This document shows positions 12,679-39,790 of a stretch of DNA of 64,000 nt, piece by piece. Made by a program: the position numbers and the translations under genes. This stretch comes from Diphasiastrum complanatum (Eukaryota; Streptophyta; Lycopodiopsida; Lycopodiales; Lycopodiaceae). A model generated the notes under the pieces. The model saw nothing but the letters and a program-made list of their open reading frames with translations. It made no database searches and was not told where the DNA came from. Position 1 is the first letter of the stretch. Each line of letters starts with the position of its first letter. The stretch is from contig CM055097.1 in the NCBI GenBank assembly GCA_029204225.1, positions 30,161,785 through 30,225,784 on the forward strand, read 5' to 3'.

Positions 12679-12749
<71 letters not shown>
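12679..12749. promoter_or_regulatory. (GA)n tract, about 71 bp, 79 bp before the start codon of the host gene
   Basis: A pure GA tract ends 79 bp before ATG 12828. Plant 5' leaders and promoters often hold GA/CT tracts bound by BPC/GAGA-type factors (established for other genes). Here a role is inferred from position only. A possible 3' splice site (CATATCAG at 12812-12819) lies between tract and ATG, so the tract could be in a 5' UTR intron. Confidence 0.5.
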
Positions 12750-12751
<2 letters not shown>

Positions 12752-12827
12752 GAAATTTTGTTTCGAAGTTCTCTTCATATCTCCTAATAGATTGTATCAT
12801 CTGTTCAACATCATATCAGGTGGACCC

Positions 12828-29404
<16,577 letters not shown>

Positions 29405-30538
29405 AGAAGCATTGGAAAGCTGGCACGACATCACTACTATACAGAAATTTATGCAGTCTTAGCAATAGTCAGCAAATTTGTTTTGTGGTTGAGCTAAATT
29501 GGATTGTTTATGACATCCAGGCTTTACCTAACCACTTTGGTTATGTAGTCACGGTAATTTGTATATTTGGGGTTCAAGAATTTTCACCCTTTGATTTGAC
29601 CAAGTGAAAATTCCCCCATGATTTTCAAAGTCATGGCAGCATGTCATAATTTGATGGTACAGGTGAGTGAGTCGATTGTCTGATGCTTTAGGAAGGATGT
29701 TGGTTTTTCCAACAAGTTGTAATTTAGCAGCAAATTTCTTGAACCCGGTCTCATGACGGAAAATATGTAAATATCGTGTCTGTTTGAATCAGCATTTCTT
29801 GCGTGCTAAGAAGTGGGATGGGACACTCTGACTGTGGTCAATTTGTCGTGGTCAAAGAGGTTAAACCACTAAACCCTCTCCCATTTGCTCCCCTTTGAAT
29901 TATTACTTGTCAAAGAAATTTTGTTTAAATTTGCTAGGTAAAGTTTGGGACATAGCAAAACACAAGGCAAAACGTTGGTATCAAAATTATGAACCCCTTA
30001 CAGGGAAAGCTAAACCCCATTGTATTTTTCTCTTCCTGCTTTGTGAATACTCCTGCATCTGTTGGCGGCATAGTTGAATGTGGATATAACTTTCACTATA
30101 CCTGAATTATACCGTTGTTGTACAAAACTGGAAGAAACCATGTAGTTGTGAGTTTTACCCATCTTTACATTTCAAGCTTTTATGAGGAAACATCTCAATC
30201 AGGTGGTGTGACAACCTTTCTCAAGCCATGACATGAGGGAGCATGTTAAGTGCACATATCTTAAACAGCTGAACCACTTACTGTTGTTTGTGACCTTCAC
30301 AATTCGATTGTCTGGAAAAGAACACGTATGAAAATAACACTAACCAGATCTAGTTTGGTCTCCATCATTTTTGTCTGCTTTTTGTTGCAATGTGCATGTC
30401 TGTCAAAAGTATATGCACTTCAAAGGGGTGAAAGTGGAGGGGAAATCTCACAAGTAGAATAGGATGATATTGTGTGTATATGTGAATAAATGGGAGTTCT
30501 ATTTTTTAGTTAATGAAGAGTGCTCGTTTGAGGGTCTT
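29405..30538. other. 3' flank of the host gene
   Basis: Probably contains the 3' UTR. The clearest AATAAA is at 30484-30489, over 1 kb after the stop, so the true poly(A) site is uncertain. No other gene is seen. Confidence 0.4.
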
Positions 30539-30563
30539 CCTTGGAGCAGGCCTCGACCATCAA

Positions 30564-30590
30564 GGAAGGCCCGAGGGCTTCGGGCCTTCC
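30564..30590. repeat. Perfect 11-bp inverted repeat, 5-bp loop
   Basis: GGAAGGCCCGA (30564-30574) and TCGGGCCTTCC (30580-30590) are exact reverse complements. The GC-rich hairpin stands out in AT-rich surroundings. It is followed by long T runs (30629-30656 and 30690-30708). Confidence 0.75.
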
Positions 30591-30739
30591 CTCGTGTAAT
30601 GCTATTGTGCGAAGGTGGACATTGGGTTTTTTTTTTAATTTTTTTAATTTTTTTTATGGTATGGACGTACGGTCGCATGCGTGGACTAGTTTTTTTTTTT
30701 TTTTTTTTGCATTTATAATGCAATTCTTTTTACATTTGT

Positions 30740-30800
30740 GGTGGAATGTGCATGTGGACAGCCAATGACGGGTTGCCACATAGCACATGCACATTCCACC
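30740..30800. repeat. Perfect 17-bp inverted repeat, 27-bp loop (MITE- or hairpin-like)
   Basis: GGTGGAATGTGCATGTG (30740-30756) pairs exactly with CACATGCACATTCCACC (30784-30800). It is followed by repeats of the words ACACATTTCGTAGAGAGA and GAATGCACATTC up to about 30905. No target duplication was found, so the class is open. Confidence 0.7.
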
Positions 30801-31477
30801 TAGAGAGAGGAGAGAGAACACACATTTCGTAGAGAGAACACACATTACGTAGAACGCACATTTCGTAGAGAGATGAGAGAGAATGCACATTCTAGAGAGA
30901 GAATGATAGATTTCGGAGGGGAGAGAAAAGTGGATGGACATTATGCTCTTGGAGGTGGTCCCAAAATACAAAGGAAACTTGGGCACATGGCATTACGTTA
31001 GTGTATATGCTATGTTTTCAGTTCTATTTGATGCTATTTTCACAACTAAACAGTCGCTTGCGTTTGCCTATGTAATCGATCTTATCAATTCTAACGACTT
31101 TGAAGTTACAATCAAGTAGAATTAGTCGAGTTGTTTGACTCATTATTATGATTCGAATTTGATAGACGTAGTGCATGCGTTGAGGAGATTGTCAAAGGGG
31201 GTCTTGATAATTCGGACCTTTATTTTTTTTCCATTCTCCCAGTACAATGATTTCTATCATTCATTTTATATCTCTTGAGCAGTTCAATAGCAAAGTTACT
31301 TTTAGATAAGTGTAAAATTGTCTTTTCTTTTGCTACATTTCAAATTTCAAGCAATAATGCATAAGCCCCAAGTTAGTCTTATTCAGTATACAAAATGATG
31401 AAAGTGAGATCGCTTTGATGCTTCAAAAGAAAAATTTATAATTAGCTTCACTCTTTTACCATTTTTCTCTTCAAGGA

Positions 31478-32245
31478 ATGTTCAAGAGTACAAGAACATC
31501 ATGCTTGTGTAGCCCGTTTCGATTTGTTGATAGTATGCTAGAGTTCACATACAATATGCTCTTTTATTCTTGCACAAAATCTTTTGAGTCAATATGCACA
31601 CAAAACCATACAACAAATGAGTGTCCAGTCCTAAAGCAAAATCTGAGACTAGCACATAGATTTTGCCATTTGTGCAATGCAATATCGCACGATACAGAAT
31701 TTTGCCCATTTAGGCCCCCGGATTGTTCAACAGAAGAGGATTCCTTATCAGACTTCTTATCCATATCGTCAAGGGGCACCAAACGCGACACCAAGGTACG
31801 GCGCACCGAATCAGCAACAATGTATGGCCTTACCTGCACCACTGGGGCCAGCCAATCAACTAGTGGCCCATGTAAACCTGATAGCAGCGGAACCAGAGAT
31901 TTCTGATGGTTGGCAACCTTAGGAAAGACCACATCACTTCTCAGATCCTACATAGGATAGTCGAGTCCTATGTCAAGATAGCCAAGGCCCCCTCTCGAAC
32001 CGTATAACTGGTTCAAACGAGCCATTAAGAGCAATACCAAGCAACAGTTTGCTGTTGGATTCTTGTTATCACTTCTAGCGGCCTCCCACCTTGAAAACAA
32101 AATCCATGGCTTCCACCTGGATTCTGTGCTTTCAGTTTATGAAGAAGCACCGACCGAGTCATCCCACCAGGCCTCCAGTTCACATAAGCGACGTCGTCCA
32201 CGCAGCGAGATCGTCATTCCTGACTCGCCTTCAGCAGGTTTCTGA
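31478..32245 (+). pseudogene. Zinc-knuckle gag-like fragment
   Basis: A 142-codon frame (31478-31906) holds HTTNECPVLKQ and then CHLCNAISHDTEFC, a perfect CX2CX4HX4C knuckle, followed by CPFRPPD. Similarity to a Gln/Pro-rich linker continues in another frame (31730-31920), and a third frame runs 32063-32245. Two knuckles followed by a disordered tail suit a retrotransposon or transposon nucleic-acid-binding protein. The family is not identified, and frame changes mark it as broken. Confidence 0.6.
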
Positions 32246-33419
32246 CACAAAAAACACAATTTATGTAGTTTGGCAAGAGTAAAAATCAAGATTTTCTATG
32301 ATCTGGATAGGAAGAATGTTCGTCGAACTCAAAAATAATATTTTACTATAAATAGAATGCTATGGAAACTCGACGAAGGTTTTGGCAAAGAATCAAGAGT
32401 AATACTGGCATTTTTGCAAAAAAGTGACTTTTTTGGCAAAAATATGGCAATATGACAACTGATCCTCTGAAAAAATCTTCTATTTCTAGTATTATTCTTT
32501 GCCAACCTGGCAGTAGATAATCTGAATCACACCTATGCACAGTGAATTGGACAGTTTTTTTTTCTGTATTTTTAGAGTTTTGATGATTTTTTGGTGTTTT
32601 TTATCAGTTTTTCTGATGTTTCTAAAAATCTGCTAGGAAGGATTGTTTGCCCTTCAAACTGAAGGTTTTGTGATCAAAACCGAAGGTGTCTACAACTCGG
32701 CGAAGGTTTCCTGAAAGAGGGCAAAAAGTTATCAGCTCTGATGATGATTTTTGCCTCCTTTAGGCCAAAATCTGACAGATTTGACCGATTTTTGTTGTTT
32801 TTTTTGATATCTCAGATCCAAATGGATAAGATTGGTGATTTGAATAGCTTTCTCTGTTCTACAATCAAATTAGATTACAAACAGGCAAATCCACTCAAAT
32901 CAAGCAAAATCACTCCCAAACTAACCCTAAATGTAGATCTAACACTATTCATGCCACGACAAGATGCCTAATGCAAGCTAACCATCCAACAAACATGCTG
33001 TAAACTGAAAAATTGGCGCAGCTCCCCGGCAACAGTTCCAAAATTGTAGTGGGTTTCTTTCCTTGCCTAACCTCAATCCAAGATCTAATCAATCTAGCAT
33101 CAAGAGATGAAGTTAGTTGTCACGCATAGATTCATTCCCGTGAGAGCGATAGTATAGTTCAGATTTCAGCATGAATGGAAGATTCACATCCAACTCTAAC
33201 ATCCATTAATCCTAAGCATTAACACTACATCCACTAACACTAGATCCACAACAAGATAGCTTACTCTTTTTCTCTCTCCCTTTCTCCCTCATAAAAAGTA
33301 TAATAACATGCAATCTTAATAACAATCAGATCCAACAATTAGCAAAATCCAAATAAAGCATGAGAGATGGAGGAAAAGTAATAGAGAGCAAGGACATTCA
33401 TCAATCCATTTCACAAGAG
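32246..33419. other. Non-coding repeat remnant, gypsy LTR-like
   Basis: Around 33015-33110 the stretch TTGGCGCAGCTCCCCGGCAA, followed by a CCAAAA word and CCTTGCCTAACCTCAATCC, resembles, from memory, the untranslated or LTR part of common plant gypsy elements. Around 32560-32720 it shares word order with 7140-7390. No protein frame is recognisable. Confidence 0.45.
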
Positions 33420-35030
33420 ATCAAGTTGAAGATTCTTGTTATCTATATATTGGAGCTACTCAACATATGACTAGCCCTTTAGAATGGCTTCAGAAATATA
33501 CTTCATACAATACTAAGAAATATGTTCATCTTGGAGATAATAGCACACATATTATTGAAGGTGAAAGCTAAATTTCAAACGTGGTCAATTCAAGTTAATA
33601 CCAAAACTTTTGTATGTACCAAACCTATCCAGGAATCTGCTCTTTGTAAGTAGAATTACATATTAAAGACATAGGGTTGAATTTGAGTCAACAAGTGCAC
33701 TATTCTAGATAAAGAAAAAAGACAAGGATATCTTTATAGATTGAGTCATTGCTATAATGCTACTCCTCAAGCTTTAAACAATTCAGTTCTCAGTAATAAA
33801 AAATTAGTTTGGCATTATAGACTTGGTCACATGAATCATGCATCAATTTTAATATGTCTAAGCAAACTATTGTACTAGATCTTGATTATCTAGATAGGAA
33901 GATCAAAATTTCAATATATGTGAACGTTTTCTTATAGGCAAGCAAAATCGACCTCCATTTAAATCAGACCATGTCCACGAAACTAGAGGTCTTTTAGACA
34001 TTGTATACAATGATATTTGTGGCCCAATGCGGACTCCTTCTTTATGGGGAGCTAAATACTTTATTACATTTATAGATAATTTTTCCAAGAGAACTGTTGT
34101 GTATTTCATGAAAACAAAATCTGAAGCCTTCACTTATTGCGAGATCTACATAGAGGATGTTGAGTTACAAACTCACAAGAAAATTAAAGCTATTCAGATT
34201 GACAATGAAGGGTAATTTATATCCAATGCGTTTAAGGATTATTGTCAGAATTGTGGTATTGATTGACAATTGACAACTTTATACTCTCCACAGTCAATTG
34301 GAGTAGGTGAGAGGAGAAACAAGACCTTGGTAGTAGCTGCAAAATGCATGTTGGCTCATGCATCCTTACCAAAATCTTTTTGGGCTGAGGCTGTAGAAAC
34401 AGCCACATATGTTCAAAATTGGTGCTCTACCAAAGGATTAATCAACCAAACTCCTCATGAGGTGTGGACCGGTTCTAAACTTCTTATTGAAAAATATAAG
34501 AGTTTTTGGTTGTACGGTTTTTGCCCAAATTTCAAAGGAAACCAAGAAAAAATCTGACCCAAACAACATAAGATTGATTTTTGTTGGCTATTCTTCAAAA
34601 AACAAGGCATACATATTATTCGACCTAGCAACCTGTAAAATCTTTGTTAGCAAGGATGTTGTGTTCATTGAGGATCAATTTATTGATATGACGGGTAAAA
34701 ATCAGATTTCAGATGGTTTTTTAAGTGCTCCTTCAACAGCCTATTTGAAAATTGATTCAAAATTCTCGGACAACCTACCTATAAAATTGATTCTGATGAA
34801 GAAGTATCAAATCAGCCACGAGAGCAAAATTGATCGCAACAGCCCCCTGAACTTGTACCTCTTAGAGGATCGATCCGAAAAAGAGTTCCACCAACAAGAT
34901 TTATTGATGAATCAACATGTAATTTTATGGAGGAACCTGCTAGCACTAAATCATGTTGATGCAAATCTTTGGAAAGAGACAATGAATAGATAATATCACT
35001 CTCTAATCAAGAGCTGCACTTGGACTGTTA
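33420..35030 (+). pseudogene. Copia remnant B: protease, integrase and linker
   Basis: The plus strand in order: a protease region (about 33450-33570, GATQHMTSPLEWL then a VHLGDNSTHII block, with the D-S/T-G site lost), decayed GAG-pre-integrase, integrase core (33950-34420: FKSDHVHETRGLL, DICGPMRTPSLWGAKYFITF, KAIQIDNEG, ERRNKTLVVAAKCMLAHASLP, FWAEAVETATYVQN) and the post-integrase block LIFVGYSSKNKAY (34570). It ends in TWTVMDLPTN, the very start of the copia RT. Stops lie at 34216 and 34264 and elsewhere. No LTRs are seen. Confidence 0.85.
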
Positions 35031-35657
35031 TGGATCTACCAACAAATTCACTACATTTCGACTTGTTTTCTGAAGTAATTATTGAGGCTTACTCACGTAT
35101 TTTTTCCTTTGATAAGGCCATTGGAATAAAGACAGTTATAAGCCTCGTTAACAATTTCAGTATACTGCCTTGTAACTTGAACTTTGTTAAGCCTCGTAAT
35201 ATCCGTTGAGGATCGAGGCTCTACTACTTTTGTAAACCTCGGAATGAGCTAAATTTAGGGCAAAATGGATCCATTTAAGTGTGACTCTATCCAACCCCAG
35301 GAACATGCTCATAAAAACCTATGTAGTTTATGAGAGTTTTATTATGTATTGAAAATGCAAAAAAAAAGTCTAAATTTATGCAATTAACTCTAATATGGAT
35401 GACAAGACAACACTAATAGAGAACCGATAAAGCACAAAGACTAATCGACCACGAGCATAATAAATCCATGAGCATAATAAATTCATGAACATAATAAATC
35501 CATGATCATACTAAATCCATACGCATTGATGGTAAAAAGAACATGAAATATATTATATTAATTACAAATTATATTCGGCTAAGTTATACAATATCTGTAC
35601 AAAAATAAAATAAAAAATACCAAAGCTATAAAAGCCTAATATTTGTCTCTATGTTAT
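35031..35657. other. Unassigned spacer
   Basis: Contains a GCCTCG-word cluster at 35140-35250 and an ATAAATCCATGA-type short repeat at 35456-35520 (four imperfect copies of CATGAGCATAATAAATC). No gene is seen. Confidence 0.45.
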
Positions 35658-37207
35658 TTAACTAATTAGAAGCTTCTGAACAACGTCATCACCACCACCA
35701 CCGATGTCCGGATTCTCATCTCGGTTTGGAGATTGTGCAGCCTACAGACATAGAACAAACACAAAATATTAGGTCTATGAAGATAGACATAAGATAACAA
35801 GACAAGATAATGATCAAAATAAAGTGAACAAAAAAATTTGTTTTAAAATAAAAATACCTCAACACCATCCCAATCAAGAATAACTCCTTGTCTCTTCAAT
35901 AAGTCGAAGAGGGTTTGCGTATTATTACGATACACATATAGGTACTCATCCTTGGTGGGAGACTAATTTTTCTGCATAAGCAACAAGTTTGTAATTAGTA
36001 TCTCGATAAACTAGTTAATCTAAAAATTGATGTCAAATTAATATAAAACAAAAAATTGGGATATCATTAAAAACAAATTAGACCTGGAAGATTATAACTC
36101 GCAAAATAGGCATATAAACACCCCTCGCCGCCACTACCCAGATGAGAGGGCCCCGCAAAATCAAGTCGTAGTCGAGCCGCCTCTCGTTGCTGCTTGAACT
36201 TGTCTGGGTCTTCTCTACGCTCTTTCTTTGCCATTTTCTAGTCATCTTTTTGCGCATGGGTCGGCCTAGCTCTTCGATCTCTCACCGCATCTCGGATCTC
36301 ATATTTGTGGTTGCTCATCACATATGCCACGCGCTTCAGCATCCACTTCGAACTAAATTCCATGCCAGGAGGGACAGAGAAGTCTGTGTGCAACTGGTCG
36401 ATGACATATTTCTTTTTGAAATCGTATCCTCCACTATCTCCCTCTTATGATTAAGGTCAAGGCGTGGGGAGCATGTGGAGTAGGGGGGAGGGAGGGGTAT
36501 CAGGTGGGGGAGTGGGAGGCATGGGCACATAGTGGGGAGACCTAGGGATAGGAGTCTCAATGGGAGAGTAAATGAGTTTGAAGGGGAGTCCGATTAATGA
36601 GAGAGCAAATGGGAGTGTCCTGGTAATAAGGGTTGCAGTACCAATGGGGGAAGTCTCGTATGGACCAATGGGTCCAAAAGAAGGAAAAACTGAGGAGTAT
36701 ATATGGGAGTACTAGAAAATTCGGGAGTGACAATGGGTGTGGCAGTATCCTACACCCTACATGCAACTTCCTGAGTAAGAGTCTCTCGAAGTAAGGACGA
36801 GCCCTTTCAAAAGGAGATGGAGAGGCCACACCGATGGCCAGATCTACCTCGTCACCTCCACATGAAAAACAACCACTTAGGCAGCTCCTCCTATGTCGAT
36901 GAGAGGCAGTGGCACCAGAAGTATGATGGGTGGAAGGATTCCCATGGGAGTGGGAGCGGGATACGGGTGAGTGAGAGGGCAAATCACCCTCGTGAGCAAG
37001 AGACTCAATATCATGAGAGGGTGAGTTAGAACACTCGACCAACAACCTAGAAGCTCATCGAGCCCTGAATTGAGAAATGACGCTCTCTACTCGATCCAGA
37101 CTGAAGGAGACAAGATACTAGTCCAACTCGACCGTGCTCATGGAGCTAAACTGAGCTGAGCTACTACTGTGGCCTAATCCATGGCTAGGGGAGGTGTCAC
37201 GGGACAT
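35658..37207 (-). pseudogene. Spliced transposase-like or unknown pseudogene
   Basis: The minus strand starts at ATG 37207 (MSRDTSPSHGLGHSSSS), Ser/His-rich with in-frame stops. A charged block at 36440-36090 holds KKYVIDQLHTDFSVPPGMEF, KWMLKRVAYVMSNHKYEIRD, DPDKFKQQREAARLRLDF and GPSHLGSGG. Two clean GT-AG introns follow (36083-35972 and 35857-35742). The last exons read DEYLYVYRNNTQTLFDLLKR, then SPNRDENPDIGGGGDDVVQK and stop at 35660-35658. The layout (disordered head, basic helical block, short tail exons) recalls the accessory protein of plant CACTA elements, but I cannot confirm the family. Stops and a frame mismatch at one junction show decay. Confidence 0.55.
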
Positions 37208-37639
37208 AGTGGAAGTGGAGACAAAGACAAATGTTGCATGTTACAAACAAGTTTCGATATCATTTAGTCTCAACGCCTAGGCACAGAAATAGCACCTATT
37301 CTAAAAAAGACATGCAGCAAATTGAATCTCACATTTAGTCCTAGGTTTATGTCTATATAGATGCTTGAAATGTGATTTTTTGATGTGATAGTCAAACAAA
37401 TCTACTAGCATTCACAAGTATATGTAGACAAATTTCACATATTTGGATGTAAGGTTTATATATATGTTGTTATTTCCTTGGACTTTTTAGATTTAGGTTT
37501 CTCAACGTCTACTCTCTTATCAACTGGTTCATTTACTTGAAATGCTTTCTCTCATGTATAGTTCTATTTCTGACTACCTCCGACAAATCTAGATCCAACT
37601 ATATAAGTCGCGGTTCATCGGTTTCGGATTGAGATTTTT
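37208..37639. other. Upstream flank, no feature seen
   Basis: AT-rich sequence between the 5' end of the spliced pseudogene and the TTTAGG array. No gene is seen. Confidence 0.4.
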
Positions 37640-37930
37640 GGTCTAAGTATAGTTTTAGATCAGATATATTTATAACTAGGTTTATGATTTGATTGGTATC
37701 TATAACTGGGTTAATGGTTTGGTTGGTATCTATACCCAGGTTAATGGTTTGCTCGGTATCTATACCCAGGTTTATGGTTTGGTCGGTATCTAGTTTTAGG
37801 TTTAGGTTTGGATTTAGGTCTCTATCTAGGTTTAATATGTCTACAAAAAAGACTTGGGTTTACAGATTGGGGTTAGGTTTAGGTCTGGGTTTAGGTCTAG
37901 GAATTATTCGGGTTTACAGATTAGAGCTAG
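37640..37930. repeat. Degenerate TTTAGG-type array, left block
   Basis: The block has many copies of GGTTTAGGTTT, GGTTTATGGTTTGG and GGTATCTATA-type units (37690-37800) and GGGTTAGGTTTAGG (37869-37905). It resembles decayed telomere-like repeats (plant telomere TTTAGGG) but with higher-order units of about 48 bp at 37695-37800. Confidence 0.75.
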
Positions 37931-38419
37931 TGTAAAGACCACTAGGGAAAACCCCTAAGATGAGGATAGGAAAACACAAGAGAGACTATGGAGCAAAACC
38001 ACCCAACCAATCCTAGATCCCTCCTGGAGAATTCTCCTGGATCTAGCCCCCAAGACATGCCAATGTGACAGCAAGAGGAGAAGAGCTCAACAGGTAACCT
38101 AGACCAAGTCGTCGACGGGATAATCTCTACCTCAAAATATAGAGAGTAGGATCCAGTGCATGAGCACATGCAATCCCCATGCAGGTCAACTATAAATAGG
38201 TTATAGCTCTACATGCATACCTCCTGCCTATATCAGTCACACGTACATGCACTAATCCATATGTCTCAATTAGAGTGTCTGGGTCCTCTCAAGGTTATTA
38301 GTCACCAACAAGCCTCGACGTGGAATAAAATCTAGGCGTGACCAATAATCTCGAACACTGGAGGGCTGGTCTACCATATTAGGACTATTCCAGGTCCTTA
38401 ACCAAATATGGCCGTAACA
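37931..38419 (+). mobile_element. Solo LTR, 489 bp, inside the TTTAGG array
   Basis: It begins TGTAAAGACCACTAGGG and ends GGCCGTAACA, and has a TATA box (CTATAAATAGG, 38190-38200). TTTAGG repeats lie on both sides. The five flanking bases are GCTAG on the left and TTTAG on the right, an imperfect match. No coding capacity. Confidence 0.75.
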
Positions 38420-38990
38420 TTTAGGTTTGGATTTAGGGTTTGGACTTATGTTTAAAATTAGATCTAGGTTTAGGTTTACATCCTAGGTTTAGAGTTTGGT
38501 CGATATCTAAGTTTAAAGTTAGTTTTAGATCTCTAATATGTCTACAAAAAAGGCTTGGGTTTAGAAAAATAGGGTTAGGTTTAGGTTTGGGTTTAAGTTC
38601 AATTATGGATTTAGTGAGGGATTAGAATTAAGTTTAAGTTTAGATTTAGGGTTTATGGATTAGAATTAGGTTTGGGTTTAGGGTTTATGAATTAGAGTTA
38701 TATCTAGGTTTAGGTTAACATTTAGAGTTTATGGATTAGAGCGAGGTTTGGGTTTAGGGTTTGGACTGTTTAAAATTAAGTCTATGTCTAGGTTTAGGTT
38801 TACATCTATAACTAGGCTTAGAGTTTGGTTGATATTTAAGCTTAAGTTTAGTTTTAGATCTATATTTACGTTTAAGTTTAAGACTTGAAGTTGATTTTTA
38901 ATTTGAGTTTGGATTTAGGTCTCTATCTAGGTTTAGTATGTCTACAAAAAAGGTTTGAGTTTAGAGATTAGGGTTGGGTTAAGTTTTGAG
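38420..38990. repeat. Degenerate TTTAGG-type array, right block
   Basis: Continues the left block with TTTAGGTTTGG, TTTAGGGTTTATGGATTAGA and TCTAGGTTTAGG units. A unit with ATGTCTACAAAAAAGRCTTGGGTT recurs at 37838, 38539 and 38938, showing longer-period duplication of about 400-700 bp. Confidence 0.75.
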
Positions 38991-39790
38991 CTTGGGGAGT
39001 CTGCCTAGTTGTGATGCTCTTGGTAGTTCTATACGCCCGTAAAACAGATGGTAACTTTTGTTCCCAATCAAAAGAATGTGTTTCTGTCACTTTATTTAGA
39101 ATTTTGCACAAAATTCCATTTGCTCGCTCAGTAAGTCCATTCGCTTTAGGATTATATGGAGTGGTTTAACGATGTGTAATGGAAAAATATGATAACATAG
39201 CCTCAATGGTTTGGTCAAGGAAATGGGTTCCCCTGTCACTAACGAGTCTAAGGGACATCCATATCATGTGATAATGTTTTGGAATAAAAACTTTGCTATA
39301 GCCTTAGCATTGTTTTTAACTATGGCGTCGGCTTCTACCATTTTGGTAGCATAGTCCGTTGCAACAAGAATGTAATGTCGACGAGTTTTACTAGTGGTTG
39401 GTACGATTGGCCCTACAAAGTCTATTCCCCACTTCTCAAAGGTGCTAAGTAAATAATTGGTGTAAGTTGCCGATGTGTTGGGAAGCTGGGTTTTTCCATC
39501 CTCTGGCATGCATCACATTTTTGAATGAATAATTTAACATCTCTATAGACGGTAGGCCACCAATACTTAGTGTTAAGGATCTTTCTTGCAGAATTTTTAA
39601 GAGCATAGTGGCCCTCCAAATCTTTTTCATGTAATGCACTTAATACTGTGGTCGTCTCGGTGGGTTCTAAACAACCACAAAGATTATCGTCGGCTAGATC
39701 ACTTGAGAAGTTTGTAAATCTTTTTGAGTGGATCCTTTGGTATACATAAGAAGTGAAGATCAGCCAAGGGATCCATCATAGCAGCACCCT
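38991..39790 (-). pseudogene. Gypsy C integrase
   Basis: Minus-strand frames give the integrase zinc finger (EGHYALKNSARKI, KYWWPTVYRDV, IQKCDACQRM; 39619-39460), the first catalytic aspartate in FEKWGIDFVGPI (about 39420), ILVATDYATKMVEA (about 39370), the second aspartate in LVSDRGTHF (about 39230) and the glutamate region NPKANGLTERANGIL (about 39140). They end with LPSVLRAYRTT near 39030. All three catalytic positions are visible but frames are broken. It probably belongs with the protease and RT at 43990-45480, the middle being replaced by copia C. Confidence 0.85.

Noticed and set aside
37640..38990. A true telomere end
   Set aside because: Units are too degenerate, contain longer-period duplications, and ordinary retroelement sequence continues on both sides.
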